A DNA stretch of 64,000 bases from Rubritalea squalenifaciens DSM 18772 (GCF_900141815.1 NZ_FQYR01000004.1:496001-560000); one strand, 5' to 3'; positions 51,631-61,693 are shown, numbered from the stretch's first letter. Made by a program: numbers and translations. The notes: generated by a model from the sequence alone, not told the origin.

Positions 51631-52137
51631 CTAGAAGCCGTTAGCCAGACGGGAGGCCATTTTTTCCGTAGCGTTTTTGACTGCATCCGGAAGTGAGTTT
51701 TCTCTGGAGAGCTGCAAGTTAGCATCTACGAAGAACTTGGTCTCCCCGTGGTCGCGACCTGAGGCCAAGACCTTGCCCTCAGGTGACTTGAGCTGCCAGT
51801 CGATGTAAATGGTCATCTCCAGTTCCTCAGGTTTGAGGGTGTCGAGACGTTGTGAGCGGAACTCATCGTAATCGAGTTTGGAAATGGTGGCGTAGAGAGT
51901 GGCATCAGAGCTACCATTGGAGCCGATACGATAGGAACCATCCCTGGTGATGGCGTCGATGCATGAGTTGGTAGCGAGCACCGCGAGGCGTTGTTCCTGA
52001 GTATCATTCTTAAACAGGGGTACGCTAATGGTACGTACTTCCTGCAGGTGAGCCGGTTTGCTGTTACCTAGGCGATAGCCGGCACATGAGCTGAAGGTCA
52101 GTAGAATGGCCAGAGAGGCAAGAATTCTCAGGATCAT
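51631..52137 (-). CDS. lptE: LPS-assembly lipoprotein LptE
   Basis: 168 residues. Lipobox TFSSC (Cys18) followed by AGYRLG, the usual LptE start, and the pattern ISVPLFKNDTQEQRLAVLATN. LptE plugs LptD in the outer membrane for LPS insertion. It begins 12 bp after bamD on the same strand. Presence implies a Gram-negative outer membrane. Confidence 0.85.
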   Translation of the reverse strand: MILRILASLAILLTFSSCAGYRLGNSKPAHLQEVRTISVPLFKNDTQEQRLAVLATNSCIDAITRDGSYRIGSNGSSDATLYATISKLDYDEFRSQRLDTLKPEELEMTIYIDWQLKSPEGKVLASGRDHGETKFFVDANLQLSRENSLPDAVKNATEKMASRLANGF

Positions 52138-52149
52138 GACTCTGCTAGT

Positions 52150-53097
52150 TTATTGGGAAACCTCGGCGAGGCGTTGTTTCGCAAGCTTGTTGAGCTCGGT
52201 GCCAGACTTTGTCTTCTTGATGACTTCACGGTAGTAGAAGGCAGCGGATGCGTACTGCTTTTTACCACGGTAAAATTCAGCAATGTCATAGCTGCGTTGT
52301 AAATCCTGGGAGCCAAGTTGCGCCAGCTTGCTCTTGGCTGCCTTGGCTTGCTTGGAGCCAGGGTAGAGCTGGCGAAGGTCAATGAAGACGCTGCGCGCTT
52401 GATCCAGGTTGGCCTGGTTCTGGTTGCCCTCATCCGCTTCATTCATCAACATGGTGCCAGCACGGAAAAGAGCTTCAGGAGCAAGGCTGCTCTTGGGGTA
52501 GCGCAACTGGACTTCCTGATAAGCTTTGATGGCTTTTTCCTCGTTGCCTCTTCGCTGCCAGAGATCGCCGATAGCAAATTGGGCTTTCGGTGCTGAGGCG
52601 CCATAAGGGGCGTTGTCCCTTACTTTGATCAGCATCTCTTCAGCGGTCGTGGCTGCTACACTGGATTTGAGTCCAAGGAAATTGTGTTTGAGTTCACCTG
52701 TGGCTGCGGAATGAGCGACTGCTTCTTGTTTGGCCAAGGCATCACTGTAGTGGCGAGTGCCATGGTAGGAGGTGATGAAATCTTGAAAGGCTTTGAACGA
52801 TTTAACGAGGTCGCCAGTCTGATAGAGCAGGTCTGCCTGACGGTAGCGAGCTTCGGCGGCCTCTTTGGCGAGTGGGTATTGGTTTGCCAAGGACTCGTAG
52901 TGCTTGATGGCTTTGGTAGTTTTACCAGCTTGTTCATAAGCATAGCCTTCGGCATAGAGTTCAGCAGACGTACCAGCGTGCGCGGCGCTAACGGTGCCGT
53001 CGGCGAGTCTGATTTCTTCTGGTGAGTTACCGCAGGAAGAGATGAGACACACGGCGGCAGCAGAGGAGAGGAGGGTGAAAGCTCTTGCTTGGTTCAT
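52150..53097 (-). CDS. BamD/YfiO-type outer-membrane assembly lipoprotein with TPR repeats
   Basis: 315 residues. Lipobox LISSC (Cys22). Tetratricopeptide repeats run through most of the protein: YAEGYAYEQAGKTTKAIKHY, EARYRQADLLYQTGDLVKSF, ALFRAGTMLMNEAD and AEFYRGKKQYASAAFYYREV. The last resembles the C-terminal BamD pattern, in which trimming of the repeats fits outer-membrane protein assembly. The TPR spread also resembles the wider YbgF/BamD group. It precedes lptE by 12 bp in one operon. Confidence 0.82.
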   Translation of the reverse strand: MNQARAFTLLSSAAAVCLISSCGNSPEEIRLADGTVSAAHAGTSAELYAEGYAYEQAGKTTKAIKHYESLANQYPLAKEAAEARYRQADLLYQTGDLVKSFKAFQDFITSYHGTRHYSDALAKQEAVAHSAATGELKHNFLGLKSSVAATTAEEMLIKVRDNAPYGASAPKAQFAIGDLWQRRGNEEKAIKAYQEVQLRYPKSSLAPEALFRAGTMLMNEADEGNQNQANLDQARSVFIDLRQLYPGSKQAKAAKSKLAQLGSQDLQRSYDIAEFYRGKKQYASAAFYYREVIKKTKSGTELNKLAKQRLAEVSQ

Positions 53098-53306
53098 GCT
53101 GAAAAACTAGCGGTACTCTCCAGAATTGCCAATGCAAAATTCGGCCTTCTGCTATGCATGAGGCTTAGGTCCCACAAGCAAGTGGGTTCGATGTATCATG
53201 CCTCTCTTTCAGGCGTACTCTGGATTGGCTTTCTTTCCCTCCATTGCAAACCAGTCTGCTAGCTCATATAGAGCTGAAACTCATGTGCATAAGTAGGTGT
53301 GCAAGC

Positions 53307-53372
53307 TGTGGGTAATTAGTGAATAAGCTGACAATAACTCTGTGAATAAGCTGAGTATAAACTGTGAACAGC
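53307..53372 (+). repeat. Imperfect ~22-bp tandem repeat with DnaA-box-like cores
   Basis: GTGAATAAGCTGA recurs at 53319 and 53342 and GTGAAC at 53364, a 22-23 bp period. TGTGGGTAA (53307-53315) and TGTGAATAA (53341-53349) each differ by one base from the DnaA-box TGTGGATAA; AGTGAATAA (53318-53326) differs by two. The rest of the ~300-bp gap (53098-53306) shows nothing I can name. Confidence 0.35.
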
Positions 53373-53395
53373 CATCACAGTACCAGCTAGCAGAG

Positions 53396-53878
53396 TTACT
53401 TATTATTCCAGGGGTCTTGCACGAACTCTATGCTGCGGATGAGGGGAACGCCGTCTTGTAGGACTGCTTTGGTGAGAATGTAGATGGATCTGCCGCCGAT
53501 GTTGACGGCTTCCTGCCGCTCGGAGTGAGAGAATTTGAACTGTGTGCCATTCCAGCCGTAGACTGTAGCGGAGAAGATGGCACTTCCGTGGCCGCCGGAC
53601 CAGAAGCAACGCACTTGTTTTTTCTTCGCATAGGGTAAAGGATTGACCGAGAAAGTAAGTACCTGGTCTTTGTGGTACTCATTGGTGTCAGGGTCAAAGA
53701 TGTAGACGTCGTAGCGGTCTGCCTTGCCGTTTTCCATGACCTTGACGCGGTAGTCCAAGTGGCCGTCGAAGTTGAAGTCGTACTCTTCCTTCTGTACTTG
53801 TTTCTGCGGCTGGGCGTAGCAGAGCGTGGTGGAGACTACGAGTAGGGTGGGGATTTTTCTTAATAGACTCATACCCAA
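53396..53878 (-). CDS. Secreted protein with a Ca2+-loop-like segment
   Basis: 160 residues; signal peptide ending near TTLCYAQPQ. The segment YDFNFDGHLDYRVKV and VYIFDPDTNEYHKD fits small secreted proteins of the XAC2610/FG-GAP-like type, which have an FNFDG Asp-rich loop and aromatic beta-strands. Function unknown. It is a single gene on the minus strand next to ridA. Confidence 0.6.
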   Translation of the reverse strand: MGMSLLRKIPTLLVVSTTLCYAQPQKQVQKEEYDFNFDGHLDYRVKVMENGKADRYDVYIFDPDTNEYHKDQVLTFSVNPLPYAKKKQVRCFWSGGHGSAIFSATVYGWNGTQFKFSHSERQEAVNIGGRSIYILTKAVLQDGVPLIRSIEFVQDPWNNK

Positions 53879-53941
53879 GGGTACGTGGAAAAACGGGAAT
53901 TGGTATCAGGCTATTATTTGATAGGTGGATAAGCGGCAGGA

Positions 53942-54295
53942 TTAAGCGATCTCGGCTGCAATCACAGAGACCTCTACCAAGAGTTCCGGGCGGGCCATGC
54001 GGGCTTCCACGCAGGCGCGGGCAGGAGCGTGACCCTCAGGTACCCAAGCGTCCCAGACCTCGTTCATGGCGGCGAAGTCTTTCATGTCTCGCAAGTAGAC
54101 CGTGGCGCTGAGCATGTTCTGGCGGTCTGAGCCAGCCTGGAGCAGGAGGGCATCCACTTTGTCCAGCATGGTCTGGGTTTGTTCGCGGATGTCTTTGCTG
54201 GCGTCTGCGCAGACTTGGCCACAGAGATAGATGGTGCCGTTGTGTTTGACGATGCGGCTCATGCGTTGCTTGGTTTCTTGACGTTCGATAGGCAT
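53942..54295 (-). CDS. RidA-family enamine/imine deaminase
   Basis: 117 residues. The family end [23 protein letters not shown] carries the conserved Arg and Glu of the RidA active site; shown here as [20 protein letters not shown] in part. The N-terminal [19 protein letters not shown] is also typical. RidA proteins hydrolyse 2-aminoacrylate and other reactive imines. The start is 100 bp from the divergent HEAT-like gene. Confidence 0.9.
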   Translation of the reverse strand: MPIERQETKQRMSRIVKHNGTIYLCGQVCADASKDIREQTQTMLDKVDALLLQAGSDRQNMLSATVYLRDMKDFAAMNEVWDAWVPEGHAPARACVEARMARPELLVEVSVIAAEIA

Positions 54296-54394
54296 GTCGG
54301 GGTGGTAAGGGAAATCGGCAGGCAGTTCAATAATCGCTTTGCCGCATCGCGAAATGACTTGAATGCTGGTGAGGAGTCTGCGGGAAATGCAGCT

Positions 54395-54817
54395 ATGGCA
54401 GATGCTTTATGGATGCGGCTGAGAGAAGTGCGCTGGGGGGATTATGAAGTTTCCACCGGCAAGGCGGAGCGTCTGGACAAATTGCTCCAGGATCTGGCAT
54501 CCCGTAAAGAGGCCAGGGCCATGCGTGCCAGCCAAGATGTCTGGCGCCTGCTATGTAGTGGCGGCATCCGCTCAGCTGCTGTTCCCGTGATACCCTTTCT
54601 CGTGGAGATTATCGATGTGTCTGGGGACAATGTTCGCTGTGAAATCCTGGATATTCTAAAAAGCTGTGCCTTGGGAGTGGACAAGCTAGAGTCTGCGCTG
54701 GGAGAGCAGCTGAGAGAGGCTCTTATCACAGCAAGAAATGATCTCTTCTGGCTTCGCCGCAAGGCGAAGGGGGATGTTGCTATTGCTGTGGAGAGTTTCT
54801 ATGATGCGGCTGTTTGA
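54395..54817 (+). CDS. HEAT-like repeat protein
   Basis: About 140 residues from the ATG at 54395 ([19 protein letters not shown]); a GTG at 54302 would add 31 residues. The layout, a Trp-containing start, [21 protein letters not shown], then [13 protein letters not shown], matches small HEAT-like proteins with the recurring AVPFLLELL-type strand. They are widespread with no fixed function. It is divergent to ridA. Confidence 0.6.
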   Translation: MADALWMRLREVRWGDYEVSTGKAERLDKLLQDLASRKEARAMRASQDVWRLLCSGGIRSAAVPVIPFLVEIIDVSGDNVRCEILDILKSCALGVDKLESALGEQLREALITARNDLFWLRRKAKGDVAIAVESFYDAAV

Positions 54818-54965
54818 TCAGTAGATCAGTTGTGTTGCTCTCATAGAGGGTGCTCGTGGTAACTCCTCGCTGTATGGGTAATACAATCAACAATGACTCT
54901 TAAAGCAGGGGTGATCTGTTGTGTTAGTGTTTCTTGTGTAATAAGATGAACTCAAGTGGTTTTGT

Positions 54966-54998
54966 TATAATTTATAAACGTGTGATAACTGGTTTATA
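54966..54998 (+). promoter_or_regulatory. AT-rich promoter-like region before the giant secreted protein gene
   Basis: TATAAT (54966-54971) and a perfect 7-bp inverted repeat, TATAAAC (54973-54979) with GTTTATA (54992-54998), about 110-140 bp before the start codon. No good -35 at 17 bp. The other parts of the 289-bp gap (54818-55106) show nothing clear. Confidence 0.3.
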
Positions 54999-55106
54999 GT
55001 TTAGTCCATGTGAAGGTGTTTAGCCTGAGTGGGGTATATGTGTTTATAGTGAGAGTTATGACCTATCTGAGTTTCTTGGCTCGGTAGGGGAAACCCACAC
55101 ACTAAC

Positions 55107-58100
55107 ATGAAAAACACACTAAACCCACCTAGTAGTAGGAGGGGCTATCTCTTGTGTTGGATAGCTCTGCTTACTCTGACAGGAATTTGGAATACAGCCA
55201 AGGCTCAGCTCCCCGAGTCTTTTGTTGTCAACGTTGATAAGGGGGGAGGGCAGATCGTAGAGCTGAACCTGCATAAGCATTCAGTGAGATCGGCCAACTT
55301 CAGGGTGCAGTCCTGGGATACGGTGAATGGCTACGTGGAAGAACACACGGCCCAGAATCCCGCAATGCCCGTACGTACGTACCGTGGCTACGTCACGGAA
55401 AACCCGAACGAGCTGGTGACGGCTATCGTGGATACAAGTAATGAATTGCATGCCACGGTGCACAATGGTGCCGGTCGTATCTGGACGGTGGCGAACATAG
55501 ATGTGACCACGGAGATCGGCAACGGTACATCCATCACACCGCCTCCGGCTCCCTTAGCTACTGGTAGTGCTCCGGCTGGGGCTTTGCTTCCTCCAGTAGG
55601 TCTCTATAAAGCGCACGGTGTGTATGATGTGCCGAGCTCCCAGTACAAGGGATCCGTGGATGAGACGCTGGTTTACATCGAGTACCAGTGGAACGTTCAC
55701 GATTTCTTCAATACGAGGGACGCCAAACTCAACATGGAGCTTAGCGAGGTGATCATTCGGAAGGAACAGTTCTATACTCCAACCAGCGGAAATGCCGGTC
55801 AGTTCAGTTCCATGCTGAGGTCCGAGTGGCTTGCCCAAGGGCAAAATGAGCGTGGTTATATTTGCAGTTTCTTCCCCTCTGGCTTCACCTTTGCGGGTGG
55901 CTACGCTAGTGGTAACAATTTCTATAATCCGGGCGGCGAGGCCGTGGCAGTAAATGCCCTCTACCACGAGGTAGCTCACAACTGGCGCGCTCAGCACTAC
56001 TACTATGGTAAGGACACCATGTCTGGCTCTCACCCGGCTCACGGTGAGATGAATACCATGCGTATTCTAACAAAGAGGCAGCAGGAGATTGATGAAGGTG
56101 ATCTGCAGCTTACACCTTCCTACGCGACGAACATGCACCCGCGTGCTTTTCTGGATCTCGCCTCTACCGCGGTGAATACCGCGGTAAACATCGACCCACT
56201 GGCCAATGACTGGGATGCCAACGGCGATGCTATTTCTCTCAAGTACTATACCGCTAATACCGTGCAAGGTGGTACCGTGACCGAGTCCGGCGGAATGCTG
56301 ACCTACACTCCTGCTGCCGCTTATGTGGGCAAGGACGTGATTGTCTACGAAGTACAGGATACAGCAGGCCTTTACACCCAGGGGCTGATCCATATCGAGG
56401 TAATCAACCAGGGGCTTGCGGCTCACTGGGCAATGGAGGAGACCTCTGGAACAAACGCAGCGGATGGCAGTGGCCATGGGCATGACGGCTACCTAGTCGG
56501 TGTCGACTTCGGCGCGAACACCATTGATGGTCCTGTGGGCAAGGCCCTGCAGCTGGACAGAGGTAGTTACATCGTAGCTGATGCTACAGACCTGATTGCG
56601 GAGCCTGAGACTTACTATCCGTTAGAAAATGCAGCGAGTAATTTCTTTGACCCTATGGATCAGAGCTTCACGGCGACATGCTGGTTCAAGCTGGATAATT
56701 CCGGCGACACGGCCATCCTGATGAGCAAGCGAAATCCGGGCTTCTTCGGCTACCATCTGGTGGCCAGCCCAAGTGGACTCTCCGCCACCGTACGAGCCTG
56801 GGATGGAGACATCGGCTGGCAGACGGTATCCAGCGGCGCTCTGGTGAGTGATGCCTGGTACCATGCGGCGATGGTGATCAACCGTTCCGACAACACCCTG
56901 CGCCTTTACCTCAACGGCCAAGAAGTGGGGACAGCGGCTAGCCTGCCTGCAGACCTTTTCATTTTCAATGGACGTGAGGACTTGAAGCTGGGCGGCGACG
57001 CTGCAGTAGCCCTAGACGAGGCTCAAGTATATACCAAGGCTCTCAGCCTTTCAGAAGTACAGGCCTTGCACGATGCGGGTGAAGTGCCGGCAGCTCCGGT
57101 TTTCCCTGCAAATGATTCCCTGAACATAGCGGTGAACGGTACCGTACTCTCCTGGCTTGCCGGTAACAGCAGCTACCAGCACGATGTGTACTTCGGTACT
57201 GATGCAGCTGCTGTGGCCAATGCCACCACTGCCTCTCCAGAGTATCAGGGCCGCCAAAGTGCGACCAGTTTTGATCCTGGTACGCTGGACCTTTCCAAGA
57301 ATTACTTCTGGAGGATCGACGAGGTGGACGGCTCCACCATCATTGGTGGCGGTGTATGGAAATTCAGCACCGCTGCGAACTCCTTGGCATCTGGCATGGT
57401 GCTTCATCTTTCCATGGATGACTCTGATGTACAGACAGCCAACGGCACCATCCACACCTATGATGATACCGCGCTGCCAGCGCAGGATTTCCAAGTGATC
57501 AATACCCCGTCAACCATCGCAGGTGTAATTGGTGATGCGATTGATCTTAGCGGGGCTGACGATGCACTGCGTTCTTACATAGCAAGCCCTGTGAAGAAGC
57601 CCAGATCCGGCGGAGTATCCGTATCCTTCTGGCTGAATACGAGCTCCACACAGAACAGTGGAGAGAAGGTCTACGATATAGGCGGCGCGTATTTCATGCG
57701 TTACTATAATGGTGACCTTCAGCCTGTCTATGATGGTAGCACAGGGGGGGCAGTCGTGTTTGACACGAACCTCAACGACGGCCAGTGGCACCACGTGGCT
57801 GTGATCAACAACGGTGCGGGTCAAACCACGCTCTACATCGATGGTGCCCAGTTCGGCACACAGTCTGAGAGCCTCTATGATGTGGCTTCCCTGCAAAGAA
57901 CGGTATCTATCGGCGCAATCTACAATGGTACTTCTGAGAATATTGAGGCGGCTTATGATGACTTTGCTGTGTGGGAGAGAGAGCTCTCTGGCCCGGAAGT
58001 CAGTGATATCTATACAGAGGGTTTGTTAGGTAATTCAGTGAATGCTGAGCCTGTGTTAGTGGACACCAGCTTTGAAGTTGCTGACGGCTTCACAGGCTTC

Positions 58101-61100
58101 CCGAGCGGTGGCACTGGCAGCGTCGGTACCGTAGTGGATAACGACGGGGTGACTTGGACGGAGGTGACCGATGTGAAGATCTGGAACAGGACGGACATTC
58201 CTCCGGCAGGAGTGCAGACACTTACCCTCGGACTGAGTTCTTCCAACCCGATCTGTGATGTTAGCATTCCGGGGGCCGATCACGGTATTGGAACAGTCAG
58301 CTTCGACTACGCCGCTTTCTCTTCCTCCACGAACACGGAGTTCAGCGTGCAATATAATGCGGGCAGCGGTTGGGTAGAAGTATGGTCCACACAGATGGTG
58401 GGATTGGACCCTAATTTCTCCACTAAGCCATGGAGAACCGTGGAGCTGGCGCTCAATGTGCCAGGCGACGTGGCCCTACGATTCGAAGCCCTTGGCAGCA
58501 AGGGGCCAATGATCGATAATCTGCGCATCACAGGCGTGAGTGTCTCTAACCTCGCACCTGTAGTGAACGACCAGACATTCTCTGTGGCTGAGAATGCAGT
58601 CGCTGGTATTTCTGCTGGAACAGTCGCAGCAAGTGATCCTGATGCGGGAGATGCCCTGAGCTACGCCATCACCGCAGGTAATGCGGGTGGTGAGTTTGCC
58701 ATCAATGGCAGTACTGGAGAAATTACCACTACGACGGTACTCGATTACGAGACGACTAACAGCTACGGCTTTACGGTCACCGTGACGGATGCTGGCGGTC
58801 TGACAGATACGGCGCTTATCACCGTGGACGTTACGAATGTGAATGAGGCCCCAACAGCTGTCGAAGCGAGTGGCAGTGTGGCAGAGAACAGTGCCGTAGG
58901 CACTACTGTGGCCACTGTGACATCCACTGACCCTGATGCTGGAGACAGCGTTACTTACGTCATTACTGCGGGTAATACGGGCTCCGCCTTTACGATCGAT
59001 GGTAACACCGGCGCGGTCAGCACCAATGCCGTGCTGAACTACGAGGTGGCCAGTAATTATCAGCTTGCCGTGACGGCAACAGACGCAGGAGGTCTCTCCG
59101 ATACCGTTTCCGTTAGTGTCAGCGTGATTGATGTGAACGAGGCTCCGACAGCAGCAAACGGCAGTGGTAGCATTGCTGAAGATGCGACCGTTGGCTCCAC
59201 AGTGACTACCGTTTCTGCCAGTGACTCGGATGCCGGGGATACCCTGAGCTACTCCATTACTGGCGGGAATACGGGCGGTGCATTCCTCGTAAACAGTTCC
59301 ACAGGAGTGATCACCACGGCTGCTTCGCTAGATCATGAGTCTAATAGTAGTTATACACTCACGGTGAGCGTGACCGATGCCGGAGGATTATCCGACACAG
59401 CGGCTGTGAATGTGACTGTGAGCGATGTGAATGAAGCTCCTGTTGCCAGTAATGGCAGTGGTAGTATCAATGAAGATGCTGCTGTGGGTAGCACCGTGCT
59501 TACAGTGGCTGCCAGCGACCCTGATGCCGGAGATACACTCACCTATGCTATCACGGCAGGTAATGCTGGCGGGGAATTCTCTATCAATGCCAGCACGGGT
59601 GAAATTACCACTGCTACGGAGCTCGACTTCGAAAGCACCGCTGGCTACAGCCTGACTGTTAGTTCTACGGATGCAGGCGGACTGAGTGACAGCGCGACCA
59701 TTGCTGTAACTGTAAACGATGTGAATGAGGATCCTGTTTTTGCCAATGATCCTATCACTGGAGATAACGCGATTCTTTATGCCGAATACAGTGGCACCCT
59801 AGATGGTGAGGCTACGGATCCGGACACGGCAGACACCGTGACCTATTCCAAAGTAAGCGGTCCAGCATGGCTGAGCGTCGCCTCAGACGGTACATTGTCC
59901 GGTACTCCAGGTGATGGAGATGAAGGGCTAAACAGCTTCGAGGTAGAAGCCGCAGATGGTAACGGCGGCTCTGCGCAGGCTACACTAGAGATCATGGTCG
60001 CTACCAGTGGCGTGGTGTACTCCGATGACTTCGAGGACTACGATATCGAGAACCCATCCGACTTCTCCGTGGGAGGTGTCGTGACTGGAAACTGGGTAGC
60101 CAGCAATACGGCATCCAATGCTACTCGTACCTTTAGCACCACTAATTTCGGAGGCACGCGTCTTTGGATTAGTAATGTGGACGGAACGAGTATCACCAGT
60201 AATGGTATTCAGGTCGGTAACGCCAACTACACGATGTCTGTGGTGATGGTCACCGAAACTGCCACCGCTGGCCGCCAGTTGAATGCGACCTACGATATCC
60301 TAGCCGGGCAGACCGCTGCCACAGCGACAAGTATCATCGGTGGACCACAGGCAGTGGTTACGGATGGTGACAGCTGGAGCATTGATGATTCCAAGACAGA
60401 CCATGTCTACACCGAAAGCTTCAGCACTGCCGGTCTGGCACAGGGAGATAAGCTCTTCCTGCGCTTCGAACGTGTCAGTGTAGCCGCGAACGGCGGATGG
60501 TTTGGTGTGGATGATGTTAAGCTGGAACTGGATGGCATGAACACGGCTCCAGTGCTTGGCGATGCTAGCTTCTCCGTAGACGAGAATGGAGCGGGTGCCC
60601 TAGTGGGTACAGTCACCGCGACGGATGCGGATGCCGGGGATATCTTGAGCTACGCCATTACCGCAGGTAATGCGGGTGGTGAGTTTGCCATCAATGGCAG
60701 CACTGGAGAAATCACCACCACCACTGCACTCGATTACGAGACTGCTGGCCAGTACGTGCTGACCGTGGAAGTGACGGATGCCGGCCTTCTTAGCGATACA
60801 GCAAGCATCACGGTGAACGTCAATGACGTCAACGAAGCTCCTGTGGCCAATGATGTAAGCGGATCTGTCTCTGAAGATGCTGCAGTAGGTAGCGCTGTGG
60901 TCGCCGTGACCTCAAGTGATGTGGATGCGGGCGACAGTGCAAGCTATGCTATCACCAGTGGTAACGTTGGAGGAGCTTTCTCCATCGATAGCACGACAGG
61001 TGAGATTACCACCGCTGCTGCCCTCGACTACGAGGTGACTACTTCCTACTTGCTGACGGTCAGTGTCACCGATGGAGGTGGACTCACGGACACGGCCTTG

Positions 61101-61589
61101 GTGGATATCACCGTGATTGATGTTGCTGATGTGGTTAGCACCTATAGCAGTGATGCCGAGCTGGTTGTTTCAGGGCTCCTGTTCTCAGGAAACTACTTGG
61201 ATACGGTAAGCTCTAACAATGTGTATGAAGTGCTTCAGGAGGAGAAGACTTCAGGCAAGCCCAGTACACGAGTCTCCAGCTTGGAGCACACCTGGAGCTT
61301 CGACATCGGAGCAGCTGGTGCCCTGGTGGAGCTGAGTGTGGAAGCCTACCATAGTTCCAATAATGAGGGTGATGACTTCGTCTTCGGGTACTCTACGGAT
61401 GGTATCGTCTTTACCGACGTGATCACCGTGACCAAGACCTCGGATGATAATACCGCGCAGGTTGCTATGCTTCCAGCGGATATCAGTGGAACCGTCTACA
61501 TTCGAGTGAAGGACACCGACCGCACCGTGGGCAACGGATCCCAGGACACCATCAGCATTGATCAGCTCAAGCTGGAAGTGACCCGCTAG
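55107..61589 (+). CDS. Giant secreted metzincin-like metalloprotease with LamG, cadherin-like and Ig-like repeats
   Basis: 2160 residues with a signal peptide (LLTLTGIWNTAKAQL). The metal site YHEVAHNWRAQH (His287, His291, His297) fits HExxHxxxxxH; Arg replaces the conserved Gly of classical metzincins. DTMSGS may be the Met-turn. After it come a cadherin/Ig-like module (~350-430), LamG-like domains (~435-650 and ~755-970), four cadherin-like repeats (~1150-1548, each with the ASDPDAGDxLxYAIT pattern), an Ig-like module (near 1550-1635), a beta domain, two more cadherin-like repeats (~1812-2010) and a C-terminal beta domain. No sorting tail is visible. It probably degrades or binds proteins or glycans outside the cell. 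Confidence 0.85.
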   Translation: MKNTLNPPSSRRGYLLCWIALLTLTGIWNTAKAQLPESFVVNVDKGGGQIVELNLHKHSVRSANFRVQSWDTVNGYVEEHTAQNPAMPVRTYRGYVTENPNELVTAIVDTSNELHATVHNGAGRIWTVANIDVTTEIGNGTSITPPPAPLATGSAPAGALLPPVGLYKAHGVYDVPSSQYKGSVDETLVYIEYQWNVHDFFNTRDAKLNMELSEVIIRKEQFYTPTSGNAGQFSSMLRSEWLAQGQNERGYICSFFPSGFTFAGGYASGNNFYNPGGEAVAVNALYHEVAHNWRAQHYYYGKDTMSGSHPAHGEMNTMRILTKRQQEIDEGDLQLTPSYATNMHPRAFLDLASTAVNTAVNIDPLANDWDANGDAISLKYYTANTVQGGTVTESGGMLTYTPAAAYVGKDVIVYEVQDTAGLYTQGLIHIEVINQGLAAHWAMEETSGTNAADGSGHGHDGYLVGVDFGANTIDGPVGKALQLDRGSYIVADATDLIAEPETYYPLENAASNFFDPMDQSFTATCWFKLDNSGDTAILMSKRNPGFFGYHLVASPSGLSATVRAWDGDIGWQTVSSGALVSDAWYHAAMVINRSDNTLRLYLNGQEVGTAASLPADLFIFNGREDLKLGGDAAVALDEAQVYTKALSLSEVQALHDAGEVPAAPVFPANDSLNIAVNGTVLSWLAGNSSYQHDVYFGTDAAAVANATTASPEYQGRQSATSFDPGTLDLSKNYFWRIDEVDGSTIIGGGVWKFSTAANSLASGMVLHLSMDDSDVQTANGTIHTYDDTALPAQDFQVINTPSTIAGVIGDAIDLSGADDALRSYIASPVKKPRSGGVSVSFWLNTSSTQNSGEKVYDIGGAYFMRYYNGDLQPVYDGSTGGAVVFDTNLNDGQWHHVAVINNGAGQTTLYIDGAQFGTQSESLYDVASLQRTVSIGAIYNGTSENIEAAYDDFAVWERELSGPEVSDIYTEGLLGNSVNAEPVLVDTSFEVADGFTGFPSGGTGSVGTVVDNDGVTWTEVTDVKIWNRTDIPPAGVQTLTLGLSSSNPICDVSIPGADHGIGTVSFDYAAFSSSTNTEFSVQYNAGSGWVEVWSTQMVGLDPNFSTKPWRTVELALNVPGDVALRFEALGSKGPMIDNLRITGVSVSNLAPVVNDQTFSVAENAVAGISAGTVAASDPDAGDALSYAITAGNAGGEFAINGSTGEITTTTVLDYETTNSYGFTVTVTDAGGLTDTALITVDVTNVNEAPTAVEASGSVAENSAVGTTVATVTSTDPDAGDSVTYVITAGNTGSAFTIDGNTGAVSTNAVLNYEVASNYQLAVTATDAGGLSDTVSVSVSVIDVNEAPTAANGSGSIAEDATVGSTVTTVSASDSDAGDTLSYSITGGNTGGAFLVNSSTGVITTAASLDHESNSSYTLTVSVTDAGGLSDTAAVNVTVSDVNEAPVASNGSGSINEDAAVGSTVLTVAASDPDAGDTLTYAITAGNAGGEFSINASTGEITTATELDFESTAGYSLTVSSTDAGGLSDSATIAVTVNDVNEDPVFANDPITGDNAILYAEYSGTLDGEATDPDTADTVTYSKVSGPAWLSVASDGTLSGTPGDGDEGLNSFEVEAADGNGGSAQATLEIMVATSGVVYSDDFEDYDIENPSDFSVGGVVTGNWVASNTASNATRTFSTTNFGGTRLWISNVDGTSITSNGIQVGNANYTMSVVMVTETATAGRQLNATYDILAGQTAATATSIIGGPQAVVTDGDSWSIDDSKTDHVYTESFSTAGLAQGDKLFLRFERVSVAANGGWFGVDDVKLELDGMNTAPVLGDASFSVDENGAGALVGTVTATDADAGDILSYAITAGNAGGEFAINGSTGEITTTTALDYETAGQYVLTVEVTDAGLLSDTASITVNVNDVNEAPVANDVSGSVSEDAAVGSAVVAVTSSDVDAGDSASYAITSGNVGGAFSIDSTTGEITTAAALDYEVTTSYLLTVSVTDGGGLTDTALVDITVIDVADVVSTYSSDAELVVSGLLFSGNYLDTVSSNNVYEVLQEEKTSGKPSTRVSSLEHTWSFDIGAAGALVELSVEAYHSSNNEGDDFVFGYSTDGIVFTDVITVTKTSDDNTAQVAMLPADISGTVYIRVKDTDRTVGNGSQDTISIDQLKLEVTR
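58661..58752 (+). repeat. Near-identical 92-bp cadherin-repeat segment, copy 1
   Basis: Encodes part of the first cadherin-like repeat. It matches 60650-60741 with only a handful of differences (mostly silent), although the repeats lie about 2 kb apart and other repeats in the gene have diverged much more. Points to recent duplication or gene conversion. Confidence 0.75.
60650..60741 (+). repeat. Near-identical 92-bp cadherin-repeat segment, copy 2
   Basis: Second copy of the segment at 58661-58752, in the fifth cadherin-like repeat. Confidence 0.75.
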
Positions 61590-61612
61590 TCCTGCTTAAC
61601 TCAACAATTCCA

Positions 61613-61647
61613 AGGCTGCTACGATTCATGCGTAGCAGCCTTTTTTT
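61613..61647 (+). terminator. Terminator of the giant protein gene
   Basis: Perfect 11-bp stem AGGCTGCTACG (61613-61623) and CGTAGCAGCCT (61631-61641) followed by TTTTTTT. Strong intrinsic terminator. Confidence 0.92.
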
Positions 61648-61693
61648 GTGGGCATAGGTGAGTAGCGTTAGATCTCCAAAAGGTATAAGCTCC

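Noticed and set aside
53098-53395. A replication origin at the DnaA-box-like repeats
   Set aside because: Only three weak boxes, no AT-rich unwinding element with the expected layout, and no dnaA/dnaN/gyrB nearby.
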